From: Bacteroidales bacterium UBA1374
GTDB taxonomy: Bacteria > Bacteroidota > Bacteroidia > Bacteroidales > UBA932
Direction of reading: 5' to 3'
DNA length: 64,000 nt
Assembly (NCBI GenBank): GCA_002305545.1
Contig: DBRG01000007.1
Span: 31,139 to 95,138 of the forward strand
Part shown: piece by piece, positions 9,878 to 18,970 of the stretch
Layout of the letters: each line of letters begins with the position of its first letter
How positions within the stretch are numbered: position 1 is the first letter of the stretch
The notes under the pieces: generated by a model
The model's database searches: none
Told to the model about the DNA's origin: nothing
The model's input: the letters and a program-made list of their open reading frames with translations, nothing else
Position numbers and translations under genes: made by a program

Positions 9878-11470
9878 CTATACCTGGGGACCGGAAGCCA
9901 CCAGCTGGCGTGCAGCATCATTGTCGCAATACTTCTCAAAGTTCTTGATGTACTTTGCAGCAAGAGACAGCGCTTTCTTTTCCCATTCATTTACGTCTGT
10001 GTAAGTGTCGCGCGGATCCAGGATACCTTCCGACACCTTGGGCAATTTGACAGGAATGGTCAGGTTCATGACGGGAATGTGCCTTGTGGGGGCTTTGTCA
10101 ATGCTTCCGTCCAGGATGGCGTCTATGATGGCACGCGTATCTTTAAGAGAAATACGTTTCCCTGTTCCGTTCCACCCTGTGTTCACCAGGTAGGCTTTGG
10201 CTCCGTGCTCTTTCATCTTTTTGACGAGGTTTTTGGCATAGATGGTCGGATGAACGGTCAGGAAGGCTTCTCCGAAAGCAGCCGAGAAAGAAGGCAGTGG
10301 TTCTGTAATGCCGCGCTCGGTCCCTGCCAGTTTGGAAGTATAACCGCACAGGAAGTGATACTGTGCCTGTTTTTCATCCAGAATGGAAACCGGAGGTAAA
10401 ACGCCGTAGGCATCGGCAGAAAGATAAATAACCTTTTTTGCATGGCCGGCCTTGGAAGGCAGAACGATCTTGTTAATATAGTATATGGGGTAAGAAACAC
10501 GGGTGTTTTCAGTAACCGAGCCATCAGCAAAATCAGGAGTACCGTCGGGCAATATGGTGACATTTTCAAGCAAGGCATCACGACGGATGGCTTTCCAGAT
10601 ATCGGGTTCTTTTTCCTGGCTTAAGTCAATACATTTGGCATAGCAGCCTCCTTCATAATTGAATACCCCGTGGTCATCCCATCCGTGTTCATCATCTCCT
10701 ATCAGGTAACGTTTTGGATCGGCAGACAAGGTGGTTTTACCGGTTCCTGAAAGGCCAAAGAAAACAGCCACGTCACCCTCTTCGCCAACGTTGGCAGAGC
10801 AGTGCATAGAGGCAATGCCCTTCAGGGGGAGGTAATAGTTCATGATAGAGAAGATCCCCTTCTTCATTTCACCGCCGTACCAGCTGCCTCCGATAACGGC
10901 CATACGTTCCGTAAGATTGAAAACAACAAACACGTCTGAATGAAGTCCCTGTTCTTTCCAATTGGGGTTAGTAGTTTTGGAAGCGTTAACCAGGACAAAG
11001 TCAGGTTCTCCGAAATGCTCCAGTTCGTAACCGGAAGGACGGATAAACATGTTTGTCACAAAATGTGCCTGCCAGGCTACTTCCATGATAAAACGCACTT
11101 TCAGCCGGGTATCCGTATTGGTGCCGCAAAATGCATCCACCACGTAGAGTTTCTTTTTGCCTGTTAGTTGATCCTGAGCAAGACTCTTGAGGGAATTCCA
11201 GGTGTCGGTTGAAATTGGCTTGTTGATCACCCCATCCCACCAGATGGTGTTTTCAGTGGTTTCATCTTTTACAATGTACTTGTCCTTGGGAGAACGACCG
11301 GTAAAAATTCCTGTCCTCACATTAACCGCTCCCGTATTGCTCAGGACGCCTTTCTCAAAACCTTCGTTGGAAGGATCCATTTCCGCCCGGAACAACGTTT
11401 CATAGGAAGGATTATAGACAATTTCACCCACATTGGAGATCCCATACTTGGATAAATCTATTTTACTCAT
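9878..11470 (-). CDS. pckA: Phosphoenolpyruvate carboxykinase (ATP)
   Basis: Interconverts oxaloacetate plus ATP and PEP plus CO2. In fermentative Bacteroidetes it often runs toward oxaloacetate to feed succinate or propionate formation. The protein is 530 aa from the ATG at 11470; an upstream TTG at 11476 is also in frame but less likely. Motifs: the kinase-1a P-loop GLSGTGKTTLS, the metal-site LIGDDEHGWDDHGVFNYEGG (kinase-2 region), and the substrate Arg in TGRSPKDKY near residue 60. Length and motifs are those of the ATP type, not the GTP type. Confidence 0.97.
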   Translation of the reverse strand: MSKIDLSKYGISNVGEIVYNPSYETLFRAEMDPSNEGFEKGVLSNTGAVNVRTGIFTGRSPKDKYIVKDETTENTIWWDGVINKPISTDTWNSLKSLAQDQLTGKKKLYVVDAFCGTNTDTRLKVRFIMEVAWQAHFVTNMFIRPSGYELEHFGEPDFVLVNASKTTNPNWKEQGLHSDVFVVFNLTERMAVIGGSWYGGEMKKGIFSIMNYYLPLKGIASMHCSANVGEEGDVAVFFGLSGTGKTTLSADPKRYLIGDDEHGWDDHGVFNYEGGCYAKCIDLSQEKEPDIWKAIRRDALLENVTILPDGTPDFADGSVTENTRVSYPIYYINKIVLPSKAGHAKKVIYLSADAYGVLPPVSILDEKQAQYHFLCGYTSKLAGTERGITEPLPSFSAAFGEAFLTVHPTIYAKNLVKKMKEHGAKAYLVNTGWNGTGKRISLKDTRAIIDAILDGSIDKAPTRHIPVMNLTIPVKLPKVSEGILDPRDTYTDVNEWEKKALSLAAKYIKNFEKYCDNDAARQLVASGPQV

Positions 11471-11523
11471 AATCAATTAATTAATTAAACTTAAATACCA
11501 GAAAAATCATGTTTTTAACCAAC

Positions 11524-11553
11524 TTGCGAAGATACTCATTTTATTTATCTTTG
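11524..11553 (+). promoter_or_regulatory. Promoter of recQ with Shine-Dalgarno downstream
   Basis: TTG at 11524-11526, a 19-nt spacer, and TATCTTTG at 11546-11553 fit the Bacteroidetes -33/-7 pattern. It is followed by AGGAGG at 11558-11563, ten bases before the recQ ATG, a strong ribosome site that is unusual in this window. Confidence 0.65.
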
Positions 11554-11573
11554 CAACAGGAGGAAAGACGGGC

Positions 11574-13496
11574 ATGAAAAACAACGGAATATTCCAGCAG
11601 ACCCTGCTTCGGTATTGGGGTTACAATACGTTCCGCGATAACCAGGAAGAGATCATCTCTTCCATATATAATGGAACGGATACGCTGGCTCTTATGCCAA
11701 CAGGCGGCGGTAAATCAATATGCTTCCAGGTCCCTGCCCTGCTTATGGAGGGCATTTGCATCGTGGTCACACCGCTTATTGCCCTGATGAAAGACCAGGT
11801 TGAAAAGCTCAAATCAATTGGTATTAAAGCACTTTGCGTACACTCAGGAATGAGTCCGTACGAAATAGATGTCGCACTGGACAACGCTGTCTACGGTTCA
11901 TACAAATTCCTGTACCTCTCTCCTGAACGGCTTGGTACCGAATTATTCCGCGTCCGCGTGCGGAAAATGGACCCCTCCATGCTGGTGATAGACGAAGCAC
12001 ACTGCATCTCCCAGTGGGGTTATGACTTCCGTCCATCCTACCTGCGCATTGCCGGGTTCCGGGATATATACCCCGATGTGCCCTTCATGGCACTTACAGC
12101 CACAGCAACCCCACAGGTTGTGGAAGATATCAGGGAAAAACTTCACTTTCGCAAAAAACAAAACGTTTTCCAAAGTTCCTTTGAACGCAGCAACCTGGCC
12201 TATGTTGTACGGCGGGCCGAGGACAAACTGGGACAGCTCCTGAGAATTGCAAAGGGTGTGGAGGGTACCGGGCTGGTGTACGTACGGGAGAGGAAAAAAG
12301 CCGAGGACGTGGCCGAGTTCTTGATCTTTAACGATATAAAAGCCGATGCCTACCATGCGGGAATGGATTCCCGCCTCAGGTCATCCAAACAGCAGTCGTG
12401 GAAAAAGGGGGAAACCCGCATCATGGTTGCAACAAACGCTTTTGGCATGGGTATTGACAAGCCCGATGTTCGTTTTGTCTGCCATTTTGATCCTCCCGAT
12501 TCTCCCGAAGCGTACTTTCAGGAAGCCGGGAGGGCCGGCAGGGATGGAAAAAAGGCATACGCCGTACTGCTCTTCAATCCATCAGATGCCAAACGGATGC
12601 GTCAGATTTTTTCTCTTTCCTTCCCCGATCCGGATCTGGTCAGGGAGACATACCAGAATCTATACGCCTTCCTCGGTCTTGCCTACGGAGAAGGAGCCGA
12701 GCAGCAATTCGACTTCAATCTGGAAGATTTCGCCAAACGCTGCAGGAAACATCCCTCTACCCTATGGTACGCTCTGCAATGCCTGGAACAGGAAGGATAC
12801 ATATCACTGACAGAGGAAGTAGACAATCCTTCCCGCATCATGTTCCGTGTAAGCCGTGATGAGCTCTACCGCGTGCAGATTGCCAACCCCGGGCTGGACA
12901 CGTTCATAAAACTTCTTTTGCGTACCTATACCGGGCTATTCAACGGTTTTGTCTCTATTGAGGAGCAGTACCTGGCCAACGCCAGCCGTATTGCCCCGGG
13001 CGTCGTCGCAGAATACCTCCTGAACCTCTCACGGATGGCTGTGATCTCATACATACCAAAGAAAAGAGTTCCACAGGTTTTCCTCCATTCCGGCAGACTG
13101 GAGCCAGGCAACGTCTACCTGAATCCCGCTGCTTTTCTGCAACGCAAAGATGCCTATGCAAGGCGCATGGAAGCCATGCTGCAGTATGCCCAGTCAGATG
13201 CGCCCTGCAGGAGCAAACAACTCCTGGCTTATTTCGGGGAAGGAATGAAACATGACTGTGACATCTGCGATGTCTGCCTGCAGCGCCAGGGAAGTGACAA
13301 TCCAAACCAGACATTCGAAAGGATTGCCGGCAAGATAACCAAAACCCTGCGTACCGGACCGCTCCGCATCCAGCAGCTTGACCTGCTGTTTTCCGAATCG
13401 GGTGAACAGGTAATGGATGTGCTGCGTGCCATGGCCGAAAACGGGGAAATTCTCATAAAAGACGATACCATACAATGGAACGGTCACAATACGTAA
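11574..13496 (+). CDS. recQ: RecQ-family ATP-dependent DNA helicase
   Basis: 3'-5' DNA helicase for recombination and replication-fork repair, 640 aa. Motifs: Walker A MPTGGGKS (about residues 41-48), Walker B DEAH in VIDEAHCISQWGYDFRPSY (about 139), motif VI region EAGRAGRDGKKA, and the zinc-binding RQC subdomain with CRSKQLLAYFGE and CDICDVC (about 540-565). Past the zinc site there is only about 75 aa. I do not see a clear HRDC domain, so this looks like the shorter of the RecQ types known in Bacteroidetes. It is followed by ligA after 27 bases. Confidence 0.94.
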   Translation: MKNNGIFQQTLLRYWGYNTFRDNQEEIISSIYNGTDTLALMPTGGGKSICFQVPALLMEGICIVVTPLIALMKDQVEKLKSIGIKALCVHSGMSPYEIDVALDNAVYGSYKFLYLSPERLGTELFRVRVRKMDPSMLVIDEAHCISQWGYDFRPSYLRIAGFRDIYPDVPFMALTATATPQVVEDIREKLHFRKKQNVFQSSFERSNLAYVVRRAEDKLGQLLRIAKGVEGTGLVYVRERKKAEDVAEFLIFNDIKADAYHAGMDSRLRSSKQQSWKKGETRIMVATNAFGMGIDKPDVRFVCHFDPPDSPEAYFQEAGRAGRDGKKAYAVLLFNPSDAKRMRQIFSLSFPDPDLVRETYQNLYAFLGLAYGEGAEQQFDFNLEDFAKRCRKHPSTLWYALQCLEQEGYISLTEEVDNPSRIMFRVSRDELYRVQIANPGLDTFIKLLLRTYTGLFNGFVSIEEQYLANASRIAPGVVAEYLLNLSRMAVISYIPKKRVPQVFLHSGRLEPGNVYLNPAAFLQRKDAYARRMEAMLQYAQSDAPCRSKQLLAYFGEGMKHDCDICDVCLQRQGSDNPNQTFERIAGKITKTLRTGPLRIQQLDLLFSESGEQVMDVLRAMAENGEILIKDDTIQWNGHNT

Positions 13497-13523
13497 TATC
13501 AAACTACTTCGTATCTTTACCGA

Positions 13524-15602
13524 ATGAATCGCAGTACGGCAGTTGCCAGGATCAGGGAGTTGAAAGACGCACTAAATGAGCACAACCGGAAGTACTATGT
13601 GCTGAATGCCCCCGATATTTCAGATTTTGAATATGACTTGCTTCTGCAGGAACTCACCACCCTGGAAAAGATGTTCCCCGACCTGGCAAGTGACGACTCC
13701 CCCACCCGGAAGGTTGGCAGCGACATATCCCCCGAAAACAACGCTTTCCTTCAGTTCCCGCACAAACACCCTATGCTCTCGCTCAGCAACACGTACAGTA
13801 AAGATGAGTTGCTCGAATTCCATAACCGCACAGGCAAAACTGCAGATCAGCCTGTAGAATACGTCTGTGAACTCAAATTGGATGGAACGGCCATTTGCCT
13901 GACCTATAAAAACGGGCACTTATTCCGCGCACTGACCCGCGGAGACGGGACCATAGGAGATGATGTAACCCGCAACGTTCTTCGTATCAAAGCCATACCG
14001 GAAAAATTAAAACCTTTTTCCGCTTCTGACTTTCCGTATCCCCAGGAATTCGAGATCCGGGGCGAAATCATTATGCCATTCAGCAGTTTCAGTGAATTGA
14101 ACGCGGAAAAAGAAAAAAAGGGGGAACCACTTTTTGCCAATCCGCGCAACGCGGCTGCGGGGACATTAAAGCTGCTCTCAGCCGATGAGGTGGAACGGCG
14201 CTCCCTGGATTGCTACCTTTACCATTTCATAGGAAATGTCCCGGGGATAGATACCCATTGGAAGGCTTTGGAAATGGTTTCCCAATGGGGATTTCCCGTT
14301 TCTGAGCACCGCAGGCTTTGCCACAACACAGAACAGATCATGGACTTTCTGGATCATTGGGACAAAGCCCGGGCAGACCTTCCCATAGCCACCGATGGTG
14401 TAGTCATAAAAGTCAACAGTTTCTCTCTACAGAGAACACTTGGAATGACAGCCAAAAGTCCCCGCTGGGCCACCGCTTACAAGTTCAAGGCAGAACAGGC
14501 GGTTACACGGCTTCTTTCGGTAGATTTCCAGGTGGGCAGGACAGGTGCCGTAACTCCGGTGGCGAACCTGGAACCTGTGTTGCTGTCCGGAACAACCGTC
14601 AAACGGGCTTCACTGCATAATGCAGACCAGATAGCCCTCCACGATATACGGCTGGGAGACATGGTCTACGTAGAAAAAGGAGGCGAGATCATACCCAAGG
14701 TCGTTGGGGTGGACCTTCCTTCCAGACCGCAAAATGCCTTGCCTTTCCAATATATCACGCATTGCCCGGAATGCGGAACACTCCTGGAAAGAGATCCCGG
14801 AGAAGCAAAGCACTTCTGTCCCAACCGCTGGGAATGCCCGCCGCAGATCAAAGGAAGGATTGAGCATTTCATGAGCCGCAAAGCCATGAACATCCTGGGA
14901 GGAGAAGCCCTGGTGGAACAATTGTACAGTAAAGACATCATCAAAGATCCTGCAGATCTGTATTTTCTTGAACCCCATATGCTGGACACACTGGAGAACT
15001 GGGGGGAAAAGTCAACGCAAAACCTGCTACGCAGCATAGAAGCCTCAAGAAACACTCCTTTTCACCGCTTTCTCTATGCGCTGGGAATACCTTTTGTGGG
15101 AGAAACCACTGCCAAATACCTGGCATCCCACTTCGAATCGCTGCAGGCCCTTAAAAATGCACCCGTGCAGGAACTGACAGAAGCCCAGGAAATCGGAGAA
15201 AAAATCGCATCCTCTATCCGGGATTTCTTTGAAAACCCACGCATCCAGGTGATGCTGGAAAAATTATACGCTTCTGGTCTGCCGCTTCGGCAGGAAGAAG
15301 GCGAAACGGAACGTGTTTCCAACAGGCTGGAAGGAAAACAATTTGTTGTCTCAGGCACTTTTTCCCGCTCCCGTGAAGAGATGAAAAAACTTGTACAAAT
15401 GCACGGAGGCAAAGTCCTTTCCGCTGTCTCTGGAAATGTGGATTTCCTGCTGTCAGGAGAAAAGACCGGACCCTCAAAATTGCAGAAAGCAGCTGCGATG
15501 GGAATAAAGACGATCGGAGAAACGGACTTCTATGTTCTTATTGGAGAATTGTCCCCTGAAGGCACACTTTTTGAATCAGAAAAATCACCTACCCTATTTT
15601 AA
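13524..15602 (+). CDS. ligA: NAD-dependent DNA ligase LigA
   Basis: Seals nicks during replication and repair using NAD as adenylate donor. At 692 aa it is full length. Domains in order: Ia NAD-binding region (YDLLLQELTTLE), adenylation domain with active-site KLDG (ELKLDGTA, about residues 116-123), OB fold, the Cys4 zinc finger (CPECG with CPNRWEC, about 415-440), helix-hairpin-helix repeats (about 445-585), and a C-terminal BRCT (FVVSGTFSRSREE, about 610-690). It heads a tightly packed run of genes; fprA starts two bases after its stop. Confidence 0.98.
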   Translation: MNRSTAVARIRELKDALNEHNRKYYVLNAPDISDFEYDLLLQELTTLEKMFPDLASDDSPTRKVGSDISPENNAFLQFPHKHPMLSLSNTYSKDELLEFHNRTGKTADQPVEYVCELKLDGTAICLTYKNGHLFRALTRGDGTIGDDVTRNVLRIKAIPEKLKPFSASDFPYPQEFEIRGEIIMPFSSFSELNAEKEKKGEPLFANPRNAAAGTLKLLSADEVERRSLDCYLYHFIGNVPGIDTHWKALEMVSQWGFPVSEHRRLCHNTEQIMDFLDHWDKARADLPIATDGVVIKVNSFSLQRTLGMTAKSPRWATAYKFKAEQAVTRLLSVDFQVGRTGAVTPVANLEPVLLSGTTVKRASLHNADQIALHDIRLGDMVYVEKGGEIIPKVVGVDLPSRPQNALPFQYITHCPECGTLLERDPGEAKHFCPNRWECPPQIKGRIEHFMSRKAMNILGGEALVEQLYSKDIIKDPADLYFLEPHMLDTLENWGEKSTQNLLRSIEASRNTPFHRFLYALGIPFVGETTAKYLASHFESLQALKNAPVQELTEAQEIGEKIASSIRDFFENPRIQVMLEKLYASGLPLRQEEGETERVSNRLEGKQFVVSGTFSRSREEMKKLVQMHGGKVLSAVSGNVDFLLSGEKTGPSKLQKAAAMGIKTIGETDFYVLIGELSPEGTLFESEKSPTLF

Positions 15603-15604
15603 TC

Positions 15605-16816
15605 ATGACTGCAAAAATTCTCGACACCCTGCATTTTATCGGCACAAACGACAGAAACAAGCCCCTTTTTGAAGGCAACTGGCCGCTGCCATTTGGTGTA
15701 TCTTACAATTCCTATCTGATTACAGATAAAAAAACAGCCTTACTCGACACCATTGAATACGGAAGCGACCGCTCCTATATGGAAGATCTGGAACGTATCC
15801 TGAACGGACGCAACCTGGATTACCTGGTGGTCCTGCACATGGAACCGGACCATGCAGGGATGATAGGCGAATTATTGCAGCGACACCCCCTGACCACAAT
15901 CGTTACCAATGCTCGTGCCATCAAATTGATGGAGCTGTATTTCCCGGGTATAGATAAAAACAGGATCCGGGAAGTCAAAGAAGGAGACAGCCTGGAACTG
16001 GGACACCACAACCTGCAATTTGTAATGACCCCTATGGTTCACTGGCCCGAATCCATGATGGCCTATTGCACAACAGGGAACATACTCTTTTCACAGGATG
16101 CTTTCGGGACTTTCGGAACGCTGGACGGAGGCATTTTTGACGACGAAATTGACCCGGAGTACTATAAAGAAGAGATGCTCCGTTATTATACCAACATCAT
16201 TGGGCGCTTTTCTTCCCAGGTAGAGAAAGCCCTTCAGAAAGCCGCCTCCCTTCCCATAAAAATGATATGCCCGGTCCACGGCCCTGTCTGGCGTACCAAC
16301 CCACAGGTTGTTATTGGCTGGTACAGCAACTGGGCAGCAAGCCACGCTGCAGAAGGGATTGTGCTGGCCTACGCCACCATGTACGGTCATACACAAAGAA
16401 CAGCAGACTACATAGCCCGCAGGCTGGCCGAAAACGGTATTCGCAACATACGCGTCTTTGACGTGTGCAAAACCCATCCTTCCTTCATACTGAAAGAAAT
16501 CTGGAAATACAACGGTCTGGTCCTGGGCTCATGCTCCTACAACACGGGAATGCATCCGGCCATGCACCAGTTGTGTCACGAAATAGAGATCATGCAACCG
16601 GGCAGGAAAAAAGTATTCCTCTTTGGAGGGTATTCCTGGAGCGGTGGAGGACTTAAGAACCTGCAACTTTTTGCCCAAAAGATGACTGAACAGCACAAAT
16701 GGGAGCTCACTGCCTCCGGGACCGAACTTGCGGGCTACCCCACCATGCAGGGACTGAGAAGCCTGGACGATGAACTGGCCTCATTCACCAAAATCCTGAA
16801 AACCAAAACAATATAA
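15605..16816 (+). CDS. A-type flavodiiron protein (FprA-like oxygen/NO reductase)
   Basis: A 403-aa cytoplasmic protein with an N-terminal metallo-beta-lactamase-like diiron domain (about 1-250) and a C-terminal FMN-binding flavodoxin domain (about 255-400, YATMYGHTQRTADYI). The diiron ligand pattern HMEPDHAG (HxExDH) and the later HWPESM are present, so the site looks intact. Family members reduce O2 to water or NO to N2O in anaerobes. There is no rubredoxin extension, so an outside electron donor is needed. It is squeezed between ligA (2 bp) and the Rel gene (3 bp). Confidence 0.92.
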   Translation: MTAKILDTLHFIGTNDRNKPLFEGNWPLPFGVSYNSYLITDKKTALLDTIEYGSDRSYMEDLERILNGRNLDYLVVLHMEPDHAGMIGELLQRHPLTTIVTNARAIKLMELYFPGIDKNRIREVKEGDSLELGHHNLQFVMTPMVHWPESMMAYCTTGNILFSQDAFGTFGTLDGGIFDDEIDPEYYKEEMLRYYTNIIGRFSSQVEKALQKAASLPIKMICPVHGPVWRTNPQVVIGWYSNWAASHAAEGIVLAYATMYGHTQRTADYIARRLAENGIRNIRVFDVCKTHPSFILKEIWKYNGLVLGSCSYNTGMHPAMHQLCHEIEIMQPGRKKVFLFGGYSWSGGGLKNLQLFAQKMTEQHKWELTASGTELAGYPTMQGLRSLDDELASFTKILKTKTI

Positions 16817-16819
16817 TAA

Positions 16820-18967
16820 TTGCATACCCAGGATCAGATAGATCAGTATTTTGCGCCGCTCAGGCAGTCAAGCCATGCGCGCTGTGCCAACGAAGAAGAA
16901 TTCGAACTGGTACTCAAGGCGTACCATTTTGCCAAAGATGCACATAAGAACCAGAAGCGCATCTCTGGTGATCCCATAATCCTGCACAACATTGATGTCG
17001 CAAGGATCGTGGTAGAAGAGATCGGTCTGGGGTACAAATCCATCATAACTGCCCTCCTGCACCATACCCTGACCGATACTGAATACAGCAGGGAAGACAT
17101 ATCAGGGATGTTTGGCGAGAAAATTGCTGAACTGGTAGAAGGTCTGGGAAAAATGGAACGGGTTTTTGCCGCTCAGGATAAAACCCAGGAAGAGACCTTC
17201 AAACAGATGCTGCTTACGGTGAATAACGATGTCCGTGTCCTGCTCATCAAACTCGCCGACAGGCTCCATAACCTCAGGAATCTACAGGAATTGCCTGTGG
17301 AAAAAAGAGCCCGAAACCTTGGAGAGTCCATGTATGTTTTCGCTCCGCTGGCACACCAGATGGGGCTTTATACGATCAAATCTGAGATTGAGAACATCTG
17401 GATGAAACACGCCATGCCTTCGGAATACAACGAGATTGAGGAAAAGGTCAAAGCCGAGATGGGGAGGCAGGGCACAGAGATCACCCAGACCTTCCTCGAT
17501 CCCATCCGGGAAATCCTGGAGCATGAAGGCCTTGAGTTCACCCTTTCCACCCGCATCAAGACACCCTATTCCATCTGGTCCAAGATGAAAAAAAGGAACG
17601 TCCCTTTTGAGGAAATCTATGACCTGTTTGCACTGCGGATCGTTTTTGTACCCCTGGTGACCGACATTGAACAGGAACACAAAATGTGTTATGATATTGA
17701 ACAATTGCTTAACCAGCGATGGGAACCATACACGGAAAGAAGGAGGGACTGGCTCAAAACACCAAAGGAAACAGGATATGAGGCCCTGCACTCCACCTAC
17801 CTCACCCCATCGGGTAACTGGCTCGAAGTACAGATCCGCAGCCAGCGCATGGAAGAAATTGCAGAACAGGGAGTGGCAGCACACTGGAAATATAAAGGCA
17901 TTTCCCCTGAAATCAGCGGTATAGAAAAGTGGCTTGCCAGGGCACGTGAATCCCTCGAGAAAAAAGATGCAGCTTCCCTTGAATTTTTTGACAATTTCCA
18001 GCCGGGGAACCTTATCTCGGTCATATACGTCTTTACACCCAAAGGAGAAATGCGCATGCTACCCAAAGGAGCCACCGCACTGGATTTTGCCTATTACATC
18101 CATTCCCAGCTGGGGAACCGTGCCCTGGCAGCCAAGATCAATGAAAAACTCATGCTTCTTTCCACGACGCTTCGCGGAGGAGACCAGGTAGAGATCATTA
18201 CCACGGAAAAGAACCAGGTGAAAATCGAATGGCTCAAAAACATAACCACATCCAAAGCCAGGGTCATGATCCTGGATACACTCAGGAAAAACGGGCTTGA
18301 TCCCATACAGAAAGGCAAAAACATATTGAATGAACGCCTGTCCGGTTTCGGGATAACTCCCAATGCACGGCTTATGAACAAGTTGCTGGCTTCTTACAAT
18401 ATCAGTTCCAGGGAAGAGTTATATGGCAGGATCGGTGCAGGCATCGAGGATTTGTCCACATTACAGGAAGTATTGATCAAAGGGACCCCTTCGCGCAAAT
18501 TCATCACCTGGATACCTTCCCCCGACTGGAAGCGTCGCAAAGACTTCAATTCATTCCATTTTGCCCCCTGCTGCCATCCCACTCCTGATGATAAACTCAC
18601 AGGATTTATTGACAGGATAACATCCGATCTGTACATCCATTCAGTCACCTGCTCCCGAATCCAGGCACTCAAAAGGCTTCACAAGAATGACAATGCCATG
18701 GTCAATGTGGTCTGGAAAAAGCAATACACGTCTTCCTCACTGGTACGCCTGACCCTGCGGGGCAGCGACCGGCTTGGGATCATATACGACATCACCCGGA
18801 CCATATCACTCATCCTCTGTGTGAATATCCACAGTTTCTACCTGGTGACTCACGATAATATATTTGACGCCAGCCTGGAAGTTTATGTCCAGAACCACAA
18901 TGACCTGAACAACCTGGTTGAACAGCTGAAAATGATCAAAGGCATGGATACGGTCAAAAAGGCATAA
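16820..18967 (+). CDS. relA: Long RelA/SpoT homologue, probably synthetase-only
   Basis: Makes (p)ppGpp from ATP and GTP/GDP in the stringent response. Domains in the 715 aa: degenerate HD hydrolase (about 25-190), synthetase (about 235-370, with YDLFALRIVF, YEALHSTY and EQGVAAHW intact), TGS (about 395-460, FTPKGEMRMLPKGATALDFA), helical/CC region and C-terminal ACT (about 640-710). In the HD domain the usual HDxxED reads HHTLTD at 81-86: the metal-binding Asp is His and the Glu is Thr, although His56 and Asp147 (ADRLHN) remain. Hydrolase activity is therefore doubtful. The start is TTG, 3 bp after fprA; no in-frame ATG occurs before residue 98. Confidence 0.9.
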   Translation: MHTQDQIDQYFAPLRQSSHARCANEEEFELVLKAYHFAKDAHKNQKRISGDPIILHNIDVARIVVEEIGLGYKSIITALLHHTLTDTEYSREDISGMFGEKIAELVEGLGKMERVFAAQDKTQEETFKQMLLTVNNDVRVLLIKLADRLHNLRNLQELPVEKRARNLGESMYVFAPLAHQMGLYTIKSEIENIWMKHAMPSEYNEIEEKVKAEMGRQGTEITQTFLDPIREILEHEGLEFTLSTRIKTPYSIWSKMKKRNVPFEEIYDLFALRIVFVPLVTDIEQEHKMCYDIEQLLNQRWEPYTERRRDWLKTPKETGYEALHSTYLTPSGNWLEVQIRSQRMEEIAEQGVAAHWKYKGISPEISGIEKWLARARESLEKKDAASLEFFDNFQPGNLISVIYVFTPKGEMRMLPKGATALDFAYYIHSQLGNRALAAKINEKLMLLSTTLRGGDQVEIITTEKNQVKIEWLKNITTSKARVMILDTLRKNGLDPIQKGKNILNERLSGFGITPNARLMNKLLASYNISSREELYGRIGAGIEDLSTLQEVLIKGTPSRKFITWIPSPDWKRRKDFNSFHFAPCCHPTPDDKLTGFIDRITSDLYIHSVTCSRIQALKRLHKNDNAMVNVVWKKQYTSSSLVRLTLRGSDRLGIIYDITRTISLILCVNIHSFYLVTHDNIFDASLEVYVQNHNDLNNLVEQLKMIKGMDTVKKA

Positions 18968-18970
18968 CTT

